Assembly (NCBI GenBank): GCA_023053575.1
Contig: JAKZAP010000020.1
Location: forward strand, 16,053,998 to 16,117,997
DNA from: Branchinecta lynchi
Taxonomy: Eukaryota; Arthropoda; Branchiopoda; Anostraca; Branchinectidae
Reading direction: 5' to 3'
Length of the DNA: 64,000 bases
Shown here one piece after another: positions 10,898-22,635 of the stretch. The notes under the pieces were generated by a model. That model had not been told where the DNA came from, did not search any database, and saw only the letters and a program-made list of their open reading frames with translations. The position numbers and the translations under genes are program-made. The stretch's first letter is position 1, and each line of letters begins with the position of its first letter.

Positions 10898-10998
10898 GTG
10901 AAGTACCACGAAGATTTCGAAAAGGCGAAAGGAAAATTCACTCAAGTTGCAGACGATCCCGAAACATTAAGAATAAAAGCCAACACGAAAATTATCAG
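10898..10998 (+). CDS. Lasp: Lasp exon 4 (nebulin repeat 1)
   Basis: The acceptor TATCTCTAG precedes 101 bp encoding VKYHEDFEKAKGKFTQVADD then PETLRIKANTKIIS, ending ATCAG|GTCAGT in phase 2. This aligns with human LASP1 V(R/K)Y.EEFEK.KGK...VADTPE..RIK....IS, the first nebulin actin-binding repeat. The intron that follows is 25,047 bp, and joining to exon 5 makes AG|C (Ser). Confidence 0.95.
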
Positions 10999-11052
10999 GT
11001 CAGTATTTCTTTATATTCATTCTGGAATTGTGTTAATAAGAATGTCGTATAA

Positions 11053-11560
11053 ATGAATGAATTAATATCTCCAAAAAGTCTGAGTCTCCAAAAATATGCA
11101 ATACTCGTTAGTTCTAAGCGTCGTTACAATAAACACATACTGGCCCAGCTATATTCCGCATTCGCTATGCCTCGCATACTAGCCCTGTCGTCATTTGTAT
11201 CACTACTGACTATGAAAGATAAAAAATGCATTTGTTCCATATTTTATAGGCATTGCATATATCTTCTAGGACTACGGACCCGTAATTCCTAGATTGTCGG
11301 CAAAGTATAATGTCACCGATCCATTTATTGCAGTATGTGAGAGAATTGCACGTTTTATTCGTTCGCTTGATGCCAGCCACACTTTGTGTAGGGCTATGTT
11401 GCCCCATGTGTAAATAACAGTATCAAAATTTATGTGTTACATTTTGTGTGTTCTTGTCTTTTTTCTTTAATTTCTTTCATACTCCATTTTTGACTTTTGG
11501 ACCCCTCTTCCTAATTCTACATTTTAGAATATACTTAGCTCCCATATGGAATTACAAGCT
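11053..11560 (+). pseudogene. LINE ORF2 3' fragment, family L2
   Basis: The plus strand reads LLAQLYSAFAMPRILALSSF, then after decay LLGLRTRN, and further on RFIRSLDASHT. This matches the post-RT region of the minus-strand LINE at 51850-52716 (LLAKLYSAVALPHVL...MPPWTRNRYL). Several stops and frameshifts mark it as a dead, 5'-truncated copy. Its 3' part (ATGTTGC..., TGTGTTACAT) is also shared with 32690-32880. Confidence 0.6.
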
Positions 11561-14312
11561 TCTAGAATCCACACTTTTCTCCATTGGTTCGTTTCATAAC
11601 TACGATTTTTTAGCGCTTTTTCGGACCTGCCGAGTTTTCCGTCACTCAACGTAAAGTTTGCCGGAATTGTAACTCTTTCACAAATAAGGATGTGATAATC
11701 TTCTGTTTATTACTTGGTTTTGTTTGCTTAGTTTTCCCACTTTTTAACCAAGGCACGTTCAGTTTTCAAATCTTTTGCGCCCAGCCGCCGCGTCGGAGAG
11801 CAGGAAGGATGCATATAATCGACAAGCGCTAACAAGAGAATCGCTAGTTTCAGGTGGAAAGAAATGGTATTTTCGAAAACGTTTTTTCTGATCCATTTTA
11901 CAGGGAAAAGATTATTTCTAGTAAGAATTGTGCTTTAAAAATGGGAAATAAGTTTCATTCATTCATGTGTGACTATATTACTCGTGAACTAGTTTTGGGT
12001 TTCCGGCAAGCTATTTCGAACTTGAGATCCACACAGTTGGCAAGTCAGTATCCTCTTCTTCAGTAGGACAGTTCTTTTTTGTTCACACTTCCTATTTGTT
12101 AGTTGAGTTTGTTAGACGGGTGCGGGACTGTAGTGTAGGTTAGGCTTCGCCTTCCACATTTTTCTTTCGGATTCGAGATATCCGTTTTCCTCGAGGCTCA
12201 TGTGATCGAGGCAATTTGTTTAGAGAAGAAATAAATATGCAAACAGACGGGGTGGGGAAAGGGAGAGTGACTGGGAGGCAAGAGATGAACGAAAGATCTC
12301 CGAAATTTAGAATAATAGCGAAATTAGCTGTAATTATTTTAATGGTGTCCAGGTGAGACAAATGATTTCTCTTGATTATAAAAGCCAGGCTTCACATTGT
12401 TACCTTCCAGGCTGCCAGATATACGGGTCGGGTCTTCAGCACGGTCAGAGTTTGCTGTTCTTCGACATTTCCTTGATGTTATCTTCAAACATCTCTTGCC
12501 TCCTAGTCACAACTGTCAATCACTCTTCCTTTCTTTACTACCCCATTCATTTGCGTATTTGTTATGTCTCTCAAATGTGTTCTTGTATGACACCCCTCCT
12601 GATTTCGCTGTCTAACAATCTCGATATTCAGTGTTTTTATCTGGGCTCCACCTTCCGAGTCAGCCTTGACGAAAAGGTATGTCTGGAATCCGGAAGAAAA
12701 ATCTGGAAGGTGAAGCCTGTCTTTAAAGGATTTCTTAAACGGCGTGGGTAAGGTTTGTAAGATTTTTCTCAAGTATGTTCCATAAAGTTCGACGCCGCTC
12801 AGATAAGAATCTGACCTATTATTATAAAGAAAAAAATCGCCCTAATTGTTCTTAAAAAATCAAAAAAATCTCTTGAAACTATTTGACCGTGTCACCATAT
12901 GTACGTACCTTAGCAGTAAATTTGTGGTTTCTCGATTCCACTTTTTATAATTTATTTAAAACTTTGTGGTGGGTGTGGTGTCCTATTGGTCAACCTTGTG
13001 AATTCACGGAAAAAAAAAGTTAACAATCAATTAGTCAATCAAGTTTAATCCGAGTAGCTACAGCTAGAAAAGGAATACAAATTTACAAAATACACAGACA
13101 CACAAGAAACAAATTAACTAGTACACTTACAAGAAATTACCAGAAATAAATGATGGAATGAAACTACGTAGAAATTGTGTAGAAGAATTAGCGGGATATG
13201 GGGAAAACTTATTGCCAGTATTCCTCTCGGACCGACGCACGGAAGACGGGAGGGGAGGGGGGAATAGATGGGTCATCTGGGGACAACACGTTATCTTAGC
13301 TCCAGATTTGTTTGAAAGAGTAACTTGAAGTCGAACTTCTTCCCTGCTGTCGTTACTCAGGTTTTACGGAACAGCTTTACGAACTCGGATGATGCCGGTT
13401 CAAGTTGGGCTGACTCATAATTAAATAGATGCGAAAACATATTACAGGGAACAGAAGGTAAGGATTTAACAAAAGGTATAGGAAAACCACAACCCAACTG
13501 ACTTTACAAACGCTGTCCTTTAGACTCCACTGTTCATCGCTACTGCTAGGTTTTGAAGCCTTTCTGACCCCTCGGTAGGATGCAATTCCCCAGCCGCGAT
13601 AGTTTTACGACATCCCAAACGTTTGGCCGCCGCCGGGCCGCAAATATTCCAGTGATCAATGACGCATTTCTAACATTCCTTGGCAGTTCTTGTGGTTTCC
13701 TAAGGGTTGGATTTCAGGAACAAAATTAGGTCTTTTCGTTGATAGAGTTATTTGCCTAGAGGGACCGTGAGGGGAGGGAGAGAGCGAAGGAAATGTCTGG
13801 AAAAGTGATATCAGGTTCAAAGTGAAAAATAATTGGGTTCATGTAGAGCCTGCGTCTGTGTTCTGTTTCCCGGAAAATCTTTCTCAGAGACAGTTTTTCT
13901 TGTGGTAGAACGGATAGGGAAGGGAAAAAAACTATGAGAAATTTTGGACGAATAAAAGAGAATTATAAAGCAATGTTTTGATTTAAATGATTATATGTTC
14001 GTTGAAACTTTGCATTTTAGGTTAATATCCTAAAAAAACAAAAAAATTAGTGCGTCCATCAAACACAGAAAATCATTACTTAGCTCAAATTTTGTTATGT
14101 AGCCATTTGGCCGTTGATCAATACTCTCCGCTAGATTGGCCCCTGGTATATTTTTTTCCATCGTTTTTTCAAAGATCCAGTTTGCCCTCCTAAACCGCTA
14201 AACCTCCTAAATCAGAAAATATTCCAGCGCTTACCCCTTGCCAGAACAAGAAGATATAATAAAAAGCTCTTGTTGGCTTCGTGAACAAATGATTTTTCTG
14301 GCCCTTTTTTCT
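11561..14312. other. Lasp intron 4, no gene seen
   Basis: No coding or repeat signal that I can support. Open frames at 12353-12751 on both strands have no recognisable domains or splice context. Confidence 0.4.
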
Positions 14313-16598
14313 GGCACTTGCCCTTCGGCCAAGTGCCATATAGCGATTTAAATTTTTGTCCGTCAGTCGGTATGTCGGTCCCGATTTTGCTATCCGGAAA
14401 AAGTAGGGAAAATGAGATAACTTTAGCTTACGAACGGGTGATCGAATCTTAATGAAATTTGGCGTATGGAAGGACCACGTGTCTCAGACGTTCCATTTTA
14501 AATCCAGACCGGATCCGGTGACGGGTGAAGGGGGAAACCGGAAATCTTGGAAAACACTTAGAGTGGAGAGATCCCAATGAAACTTAGTGGAAAGAACAAG
14601 CACAAGTCCTAGATACGGGAGTGATATAACCGGAACGGATCCGCTCACTTTGGGGGAGTTTGGGGGGGGGGGCGTATTTCTAGTGATCCCTCGAGTTTGG
14701 TGCTTCCTGATGTGCTAGGACGACGATAGTTGGCAGGCATGTCAGGGACCCGACCAGATTTATTAGGAAATAGTCACTTACCCGATTCGACCATCGTGGG
14801 GGAATGGAGGGAGGGGGAAGCCAAAAATTTAGGTATTTTTAACTTGCGAACGGGTGATTGGATCTTAATGAAAGTTGATATTTAGGATGATCTCGTCTCT
14901 GAGACGTCGCACTTTAAATCCGGGCCGGATCCGATGACACTAGGGGGAGTTGGAGGAGGAAAGCGGAAATCTTGAGAAACGCTTAGAGTGGAGTGATCAG
15001 GATGCAACTTGGCGGGAAGAACAAGCACAAGTCCTAGATACGTCATTGACATAACCGGACAGGATCCGGGCACTGGGGGGGGGGGGGGCTCCGGATTTCT
15101 AGCGATCCCGCTTCATACTTCCTGATGTGCTTGGACGATGAAACTTGGCAGGTATGTCGGGGATCCGAACAGGTTGACTTGAGAATAGTCGTATCCCCGA
15201 TCCGACCATCGTTGGCGGAGTGGAAGGATGGGGAGTCCTTGCATGCATAAATGCATAACTTTTGAACGGGTGATCGGATTTGAATGAAACTTGTAGGGTG
15301 GAAAGACCTATCACCTCAGACGTTTAGTGTCGATTCCGGACCGGGTCCGATACCTGTGGGGGGATGGGGGGGGGTCGGAAAGCTCCAGAAACGCTTAAAG
15401 CAGAGGGACTGGGACGGAACTTAATGGAGAGAACAAACATTGGGCCTAGATACGAAATTGACAGAGTCAATGGTTTCAGGGCTCTGTGGGGTGAGTTGGA
15501 GGGGTTTCCGGGAATTCCGGTAGTCGCGAGTTAGAATAGTTCCCGACTTACTAAGACAACTAAACTTTGCAGGCGTATTAGTAACCTGACACAACATACC
15601 CCGGAACCTTGCGTTCCTAGATCCGAGCATTTTTGGTGCAGCGAGGGAAGGGAAATATGGAAATTGACTTTTGCAAATTGCGAACGAGTCGTCTGATTTG
15701 AGTGAAACTTAATGGGTGATAGGAATCGATGACCTAGACATGTAAAACACGTGTTCAGACTAAATGCGACCACGGTTGGGGGAATGGGGGGGGGGCGGAA
15801 GCTTTTGACAGGGGGCGGAAGCTTTTGACATGCACAAAAACCAAACGGATGGACCGAATGAGATGCAAGTTCGACAGTGCCGAGTTTATGCGGCCTAGAT
15901 TTGTTATTTGGCGTCCGGTCCGGATTCGGCCAAGGTAGGGGGGGGGGTACCGGAAATTTCCGTATAGGATATGCTCTGATTTGAGTAAGATTTGATGGAC
16001 GGGAAGAGGGGATTAAGAGATACGATGTTTGTGTTTCCAAGTCCTCTTCCGCCACAGTGGGGGGAGGTGGAGGGAGATTGCCGGAAACTTTGAGGCTCGC
16101 ATAGGGGTCAAACGAGTGCATCAGTTTAAATGAAACTTGGAATGCACAGATAGCATATACCCTAGATGCCAAATTTTAGGGTCCGAACCGGATCCGACAA
16201 CGGGGGGGGGGGTACCGGAATTTTCCAAAAATGCTCAGATTCGGGTGAAACTCGATAGATGGTATACAAGAAGATGCTTTGGATGATCCATTTTTTTGTT
16301 CGAACTAGATTCGGCCCGGTAGGTGGAGATGGAGGGAGTATCGGAAATCCTGTGGCACGTCTAGCTATCAAACGAGTGGATTGATTGGCCTGAAACTTGG
16401 AAGTTCGAACAGTCATGCGCATTTGCTACAGATAATGCGAGAACGATGTCGGAACTGCTCAGAATTGAATGAAACTAAACATCCTATTTGTATTTCTGAA
16501 CCGCATTTTTGGACGGCGGGTGTATTTTATGACGTTCTCATCTACTTTCTGGTACCGCCTACTCATAACAAGTGCCATATGAGTTCGTAGCTCTTGTT
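14313..16598 (+). repeat. 2.2-kb modular repeat family 1, copy i
   Basis: It begins with a hairpin (GGCACTTG-CCCTTCGG-CCAAGTGCC), then GTCCGTCAGTCGGT, then about 20 degenerate modules of 80-115 bp. Each module contains a core like GATGAAACTTGG and a G-run such as GGGGGGAGTTGG. The end is CAAGTGCCATATGAG then CGTAGCTCTTGTT. Full-length copies at 26825-29081 and 29321-31554 keep the same module order. No protein is encoded; the proline-rich minus-strand frames are translations of the G-runs. The class of element is unknown. Confidence 0.8.
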
Positions 16599-16684
16599 AA
16601 TTTTATCTTTAGGTTTCAATGACAAGCCTTTTTTTTTATTTATTTTTTTTATTTGTATGTGTAATACCTGACAAGAGACACAAA

Positions 16685-17153
16685 AGGCCTTTTTCCGTGA
16701 CACAGTTGTGGCCACACACCTCTGAGTGTTAGTCACGGAAACACGATGCCACACACTCGAGCCACTAGTTGAAACTCGCGGAAACGCCGTTTTGTCTATT
16801 TTTGTTGGCGGTGATGTCAAATATATGAAAATAAAAATAAATTTCATGTAAAATCTCAGTAAATAGAACTCCAGGCTTATTTCCATACCATTCTGTATAA
16901 AAATCTTCCTTAGTTTTAAGTCTATAAGCTTGAAAAGGTAGTTAACTTTATTGTGTAGACACTATTTCGCTGCTTAATTTGAATTTCCCGCCCGAATCGA
17001 GCCACAAAATCGACAATCACCTCGCCAGTTCTTTGTCGAAAAGCCACAAGCGAATCACGAAAATCTTGTTGGTCGCGGAAACACACATGCGGGACACTCT
17101 TTTCGAGACACAGTCGACCCAAAAACTGTTTGTGGGAGCATGGAAAAACGCCT
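16685..17153 (+). mobile_element. TIR element family C, copy 1
   Basis: The ends AGGCCTTTTTCCGTG and GGAAAAACGCCT form an imperfect inverted repeat of about 15 bp. It matches 40939-41434 in the same orientation, with GAGCCACTAGTTGAAACTCG, TGGCTTATTTCC and AATCGACAATCACCTCG conserved. The target duplication is not clear, and there is no transposase. Confidence 0.65.
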
Positions 17154-17288
17154 TAAACTTCGGCATTTGTGCTGTGAATTTTTTCGGAAAAATGAGCCAT
17201 CGTCATCATCAATTTAATCATGGATTCGCATTAAAAAGAACTAGGCTTTAGGCTTTTAGTCCTAAGAAATAGAGCATGTTCGTGTCAT

Positions 17289-18042
17289 CAAGAACAAATT
17301 ATCAGATAGAAATCCCGTCTACCTATCTCGGTAATATAAACATGCGGAATCGAATATTTCCCAGTACCCTGCCCGATCCAAACGAGCAAAGGATAGGAGC
17401 TACGCGGCACATCACGTTTCGTTACCCCTAGAAATACCTATATCGCTGTGAAGCCGCGTAGAAGAAAAAGTCAAAGCTGCTTGGTTCTCTAAACGTGCTC
17501 CAGAGCGGGTCAGCCTGCCTCCCGTACTTAATGCCCTGTGATGAGCAACGGCGAAGACTGAAGTAGACGGGTATCAACTCTAAAGCTAGAGGAAGTAACC
17601 TCTAGCTCCTCTGTTTTGTTGGGCCATCCATACGCCCTTCATAAAATTCCTTCCAGATTCGTTTTGCTTAGGCCGCTAGAGGCAGCATGAAGTACATAAT
17701 GACGCTACTTCTTGATGCACTTTTAGATAGATTTGTTTGATTATATTCAATTACTCTTAGGCCTAGTTATGTTTAAAACTGTTAAAATGCCTCTGAAAAT
17801 CCTGGCTTGAGACTTCAGTGCTGAGTACTGGTTAACTTTTCCACTGGGCTAATGTGCGACTCGGTATGAAGCGAAAGCATAATCGGTTGTTCACCCTTCA
17901 GATAACTTATACCAAGATCTCACGTGTGATTGTTATTGCTGCTCTATCACACCTGGCGGCAGTTCGTCATTTGATTTTATGAGGGGCGTGTAGTCACTGC
18001 ATGAGACCAAAGACGGATGTTCTATCTGATAATTTGTTCTTG
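17289..18042. mobile_element. TIR element family E, copy 1
   Basis: A 23-bp perfect inverted repeat (starting CAAGAACAAATTATCAGATA) bounds 754 bp. The interior (ACCCGATCCAAACGAG-like, then GGAGCTACGCGG) is shared in order with 61678-61976, whose ends read C(A)AGAACAAATAAGC. No target duplication or ORF was recognised. Confidence 0.7.
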
Positions 18043-18462
18043 GTATTATGGACATAAACATTCGACCTTGATTGTTAGAACGTTGGCTACAGCTCAGAAA
18101 CACTGTTCTGTCCGTTTTTTACGTTATCATAGCTAAACCAGAATGACAGCTAATGAAAAAATTACTGCCTCGTTGTGCGTGCAAGGCTTTGTGCCTTGCG
18201 CTTATGAGTTAATTAATGTAATTAAACGAACTTTGTATCACCATGTTACTGGGTTAAAAGTACATTCAAATTATGCGAGAAGGCTGTGGCTGGTTTGATG
18301 CTTGGAATGTTTTACTAAATAATGTAATAGATAGCTTATGATGAAAATAACGATAAGGATGAATGAGGCCTGGACCTGAGGGATTGAGATTATTCGGTCC
18401 GGGATATTTCCTTGTATTGATATCACTGTTTCCTCGGATTTTGTTACCTGTTTTGTTTGTTT

Positions 18463-18990
18463 TTGTATCCCAAAACGTAAGGGGATACCTATGACATCGC
18501 AAAGGTTGTCCGTCCGTTCGTCTGTCAACTCGATAACTCTGGAAGGGAATGAGGTATTTTGATGAATCTTGGTGTGAGGGTTCTTTGGGAGGGTTATTAG
18601 GGTTATTAGATGGGCTCTGTAGCCCTTAATTTAGGGGTTGGTGAGGGGGTTCGGTAACAAACCATTTTTAAACAGCTAGTGAGATAGTCGATTAATGGGT
18701 AAGAAGACATGCTGAACACGATTATCAAAACTATTTTCTCGCCGGACACGTGATCCGGCTGAAACTGGAAAATTTGTTATAAGTTAGACTTTTATTTGAA
18801 GTTGATTAGATTTTCGGTATAGGGGTAAGGACATACGGTTAATTCATTTTTCAGCTTTTTTTTTTGCCGGACAAGCAGTTAGCCCGGAATTTGGCGGAAA
18901 CTGGAAATTTGGCAGAAGTAAGGCAGGCATCAGTTTCGTAAAATAGATATGACTATAAATCAAGGGACCAAACAGACTCAAATGAACTGA
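18463..18990 (+). repeat. Family 2 repeat, truncated copy
   Basis: It matches the 5' part of the elements at 33130-34470 and 52788-54196: CCCAAAACGTAAGGGGATAC, a GTCCGTCCGT stretch, GATAACTCT.GAAGGGAATGAG, then several units with GCCGGACA and CTGGAAA. It stops near 18990 without the 3' palindrome. Confidence 0.65.
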
Positions 18991-19587
18991 ATAACGGCAA
19001 ATGTGATATTTGTTAGGTTTGTTGAAGTAATTTCTAACAGGAGGTGAGAACGAATGGAGCCAACGGGTGGTACTTACTGCTGGAAACGGCTTCAGTAAAT
19101 TTGAACGCCTTGTGACTTTGTCGGGTCAAGGAGTTGGCGAAATCCGACTGACTGCACTCTTGCCAAAATCAATCGTTAAATTGTGGCGTCTTTTCTTCAG
19201 CGGTTATAGCCGGGGAACTTAAGGCACTTGGTCATAATTGGTGTAATCGTGTTACACTCACCCGTCTAGCGAGTTTTAATATATTCTTTTACACACAAAA
19301 TTAGCGAAACAGCGTGGGGTTTCCTGAAAAAACTCTTTTGAAACGAAAATATATTTGAGTCATTTATATTCTTAGAGGTAAGGACGTTATTTATTTGGGG
19401 GGACAGGGGAGCGCTATAGCTTTTAAGCTGTAGGAAAAAATATCCATAGTAGGAATTGACCAATCGTAGTATGTTCTAACCACTGATACCGCTAGCCTAG
19501 AAGGGTTACTGGCTAGAGTATTCTCTGTTTCTGGGTGAAAGGGGGACGATGCGCCTGGATCCTGCGTAGTGTAAAAGGCTTCACTTA

Positions 19588-19883
19588 GAGAGTGTTCCAC
19601 CCTACTTACCGTAGTTACTACGCATGACGTCACGAATTCTGACTTTTCGCCGTCAAGGCTGGAACGATTTTTCTAATTTCCAGCAGGATCTCACGCCAGG
19701 GGCGAATCCGACCAATCACGTTACAGAGATGCGTAGTTACTACGCTCCCGAGCATGGTAAGCAAATAGTAACTATTAGTTACTATTCCGACAAGGTTGGA
19801 ACGGTCAGCGTAGTAACTTTTCGTGAGGATGAAACGGAAATAGTAACTAATAGTAACTATTGTTAGAAGGGTGGAACACGCTC
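19588..19883 (+). mobile_element. GAGCGTGTTCC MITE, copy 2
   Basis: It runs GAGAGTGTTCCACC...GGTGGAACACGCTC, flanked by TTA (19585-19587 and 19884-19886). It is about the same length as copy 1 (295 bp) in the opposite orientation. The TAGTAACTATTAGTTACTA palindromic cluster in the interior is preserved. Confidence 0.85.
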
Positions 19884-20912
19884 TTATAATACTAATTACC
19901 AATACCTGCTTGACGTTTTTGAGGTTTTCGACTGAAGCTCAAGATTGAACGGGCTTTTCCCGCTAACCTGAATTGTTTGTAAAAAGAGCGTTGTGTGATG
20001 ATTCTGCATATTTGGTTATTTTGAGCTTCATCATAATGCTGGAGAAGCTGCTTTGTTGATGTATGACCAGGCATGATATTATCTGGGGTTTGCGGTACCA
20101 CTACCGGATGCTCAGTGAGCTCCTAACTCTTTATGTCCATGTTGAAATTTTCATTGTTCGATTGTGCTTTAACCTGAAATCCTGAAATATATCGTGGTCG
20201 AGGGGTAAGTAACTCCCGAGGATCTGCTGTACACCCTTTCCCGGCACTGGCCAACACTAGCGGTGCCGGTGCGAGCCTGCAGTTAAAGATTTCCTATTCA
20301 GGTCATACTGCACACCCTTGTACTGCCTTGCGTTTGTGCAGAGTGTTCCCTCTAAGTGCGAGAACAGATTCGGGTTCTTTATAACAATTCCTTCCGGTGG
20401 CTTCATGATCTTCCCTGGAATTGAAGTGCCTCTAGTATGTTGGCTGGTGGTGGTCTACCTTCGTGTGGGGAGCTTAAGAGGAAAGCTGTGTTTTCGGTTC
20501 AGTCTAGAATCCTCAGCTCGACTAATCCGCTCCTTTTGGTGCTTTCTGGGACTAGACTTACTTTAGGATCTCTCTTCCGCTGCGGAAGGAATGGACACAT
20601 GTGCTTTATGCGATCCCGCGGGAGAGCTAATTCTTTGCTGTTGTTTTTGCTTCTATGTTGTTGTTGTCGTTGTCTTGTGTGTATGACCCTTGTTGGTCGT
20701 TGAAGAAATAAAATAAATAAATAAATAGGCGATTCCCGCTTCAAACACGCTGATTTTAATGTTATATCACGGGCAATCGGGGGCCGGCTGGTGTCAGCCG
20801 GTGCTGGCACCCGGCACTTGCTGCACACTAAAATCGACTCCTTCTATCTTAGTTTCCACCAGGTGAAGGAAACTTTAACTGAAATTTAAAACGGTCTTCC
20901 TTACCGTATACC

Positions 20913-21162
20913 CAGGTTCGTATCCAGGAATTTATTTCGGGGGGGGGGGAGGTGCCCGCGGGGGTTGCCCCCCAAAAAAGCAAAAAAAAATACATATATC
21001 AGATGTTAAAGCCTATAAGCCCCCCCCCCCCCCACCACCACCACCACCACCAAAAAGTACAAAAAAGACATCGATCAGACGATGAAACCTATAAAAAGGA
21101 TTTTTTTTTTATATTTCGTGGAGGGGGGGGGGGGCAACCCCGCCCCTCTGAATACGGCCTTG
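20913..21162. mobile_element. Probable hAT-type MITE with G/C-run ends
   Basis: The left end CAGGTTCGTATCCAGGAATT and the right end (reverse complement CAAGGCCGTATTCAGAGG) share CGTAT(C/T)CAG. Long G and C runs lie inside each end. The flanking 8-mers match at only five positions, so the border call is weaker than for the other hAT elements. A (CAC)n run lies at 21030-21052. Confidence 0.5.
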
Positions 21163-21925
21163 CATATTACCCGTTCAGTTTATTTTCTTCCTTCATCTGC
21201 TCATTTGGTCAGGGATGAAATAACTACTCGTTCGCCTTCGTTTTACCTTATTGTCATTCACTCGACGATTCACTCGGTCCTAAGTTTGTGGGCACCAGTG
21301 TTCAACCTCCTTGAGCATTGGCCGGGCACTCGGCATTTACTGTACAGCTATTTTGGGAGTGAGCACCTCCTCGCTGCTAATCTGCTGACATTTGTAAATT
21401 ACTTAAACAGGTTGCGTAGCGGTTGCGCTTGCGTACAGGTTGCGTAGCGTATCTTTCACACTTGCGCGAGAAGCTTTCATGGTGGATGCGTATCGTTTTC
21501 CTTTCTGTGTTTTCGTTTCGTACTCGTATTGCGTTCCACCGAGTTATAATCAGTTATGATCGTTACGAATCTTTCATTATTTTCGTTCCACCGTCCGGCA
21601 AGATAAGAAAATTAGCCTCTCCCATCCCTCTTATCATTTTCGTTCCACAATTTTTAAGATCATTAAAATTGACTTATGATGGTCGGGAGCGTCATGTTTT
21701 TTTTCAGGATTCAACAACTTTACTGACAAAAATTCATTCCGGCTTGACGACCGGTTACAAACAAAGCACATACATGGTGGAAAAACGCAACCAGTACTCA
21801 TTTACTACCATACTATATAACTGATCAAACCACTAAAACAAACTAAAAATGAATTAATTAATTTGTCAATTTGCCCTCTCTCGTCTTCTAAACCCTCCAC
21901 TTACCAACTACCATCAAGGAGATAT
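21163..21925. other. Lasp intron 4, no gene seen
   Basis: Repetitive CGTTCCACC phrases occur at about 21530-21660 but no element borders could be fixed. The open frames here carry no recognisable domain. Confidence 0.35.
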
Positions 21926-22410
21926 TTATTTAACTTTCCGCTTCTCGAATTAAGTCTGGAAAAGTATTCCAAACTTCCGTACCTGAATGCCTTGCCGCAT
22001 GGCTAGAACGAACCGTACTTCTTGGCTCACTTACCAGGTGTCCAGCATGCATCGTAGCATGTCCGTGATAATATGATTCAAAACGAAACAAATTACTAAA
22101 AACATCAGGCGTTAAACACAAAAATTTGGAAATCTCTAATTTGACCTACCTTCAAAATCCTAAGTTTCCTAAAGATTGACTCAGTACTTAAAACTCCTGT
22201 ATCATACTTACCAATTAATCTCACTGCTTGATTTTGCTGAATCTGCAATCGTTTGAAATTGCACGTAAAATTACTAGCCCAAATCATGCATACATAATTA
22301 TACACGGCGCAATCAAAGAATGATATAAAAGAACTAAAATATGATAAGGTAAAATTTCCTGGGAATTGTGTTGCGAGAGCAAAACTTTGGTTTTGTCCTC
22401 GTTTTTTTTT
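21926..22410 (-). pseudogene. LINE ORF2 C-terminal fragment (CR1/Jockey-like)
   Basis: In two minus-strand frames the sequence reads YNYVCMIWASNFTCNFKRLQ, IQQNQAVRLI and LRILKVGQIRDFQIF, then EPRSTVRSSHAARHSGTEVW and NTFPDLIRE. This is the order of the post-RT C-terminal region of CR1/Jockey-type LINEs (..VWG...L..LQ.KAVR.I, then a basic stretch, then WN.LP..I). It is truncated upstream of the RT core and frameshifted once. Confidence 0.7.
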
Positions 22411-22539
22411 TTTTTTGCCAAGTGCCAAATTTCCGTGACATGGGGATGTGAACTGGTTAGATGAATTTGCCTTCGGGCCTGTTTCTATGGCCGGCTTCTA
22501 CCAGACTGTTGTATTGGTTTCCGAACTCTGTTCACAAGC

Positions 22540-22612
22540 CCCTCGGTAGCTCAGTTGGTAGAGCGACTGCCTTGTAAGCAGAGGGTCCTGTGTTCAAATC
22601 CCGGCTGAGGAG
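22540..22612 (+). tRNA. tRNA-Thr(UGU)-like gene
   Basis: The cloverleaf is complete: acceptor 22540-22546, D arm GCTC/GAGC, anticodon loop CTTGTAA (22571-22577, anticodon TGT), variable GGGTC, T loop TTCAAAT. A-box TAGCTCAGTTGG and B-box GTTCAAATC are intact, and TTTTT follows at 22615, a Pol III terminator. Mismatches at the first acceptor pair (C-A), one anticodon-stem pair (A-A) and one T-stem pair (T-C) suggest decay or a tRNA-derived repeat. A relative with similar flanks lies at 38744-38821. Confidence 0.6.
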
Positions 22613-22635
22613 CATTTTTGTCTATTAGTTCACTA

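Noticed and set aside
12353..12751. 132-residue plus-strand open frame
   Set aside because: No domain, no splice or promoter context, and an equally long antisense frame; likely chance.
15531..16172. 213-residue minus-strand open frame, Pro-rich
   Set aside because: It is a translation of the G-runs of family 1; equivalent Pro-rich frames appear at the matching places of the other copies (27087-27569, 28250-28636) with different frames and stops.
20318..20703. Overlapping open frames of 82-109 residues on both strands
   Set aside because: No recognisable domains and no compatible splice phases with Lasp; treated as chance.
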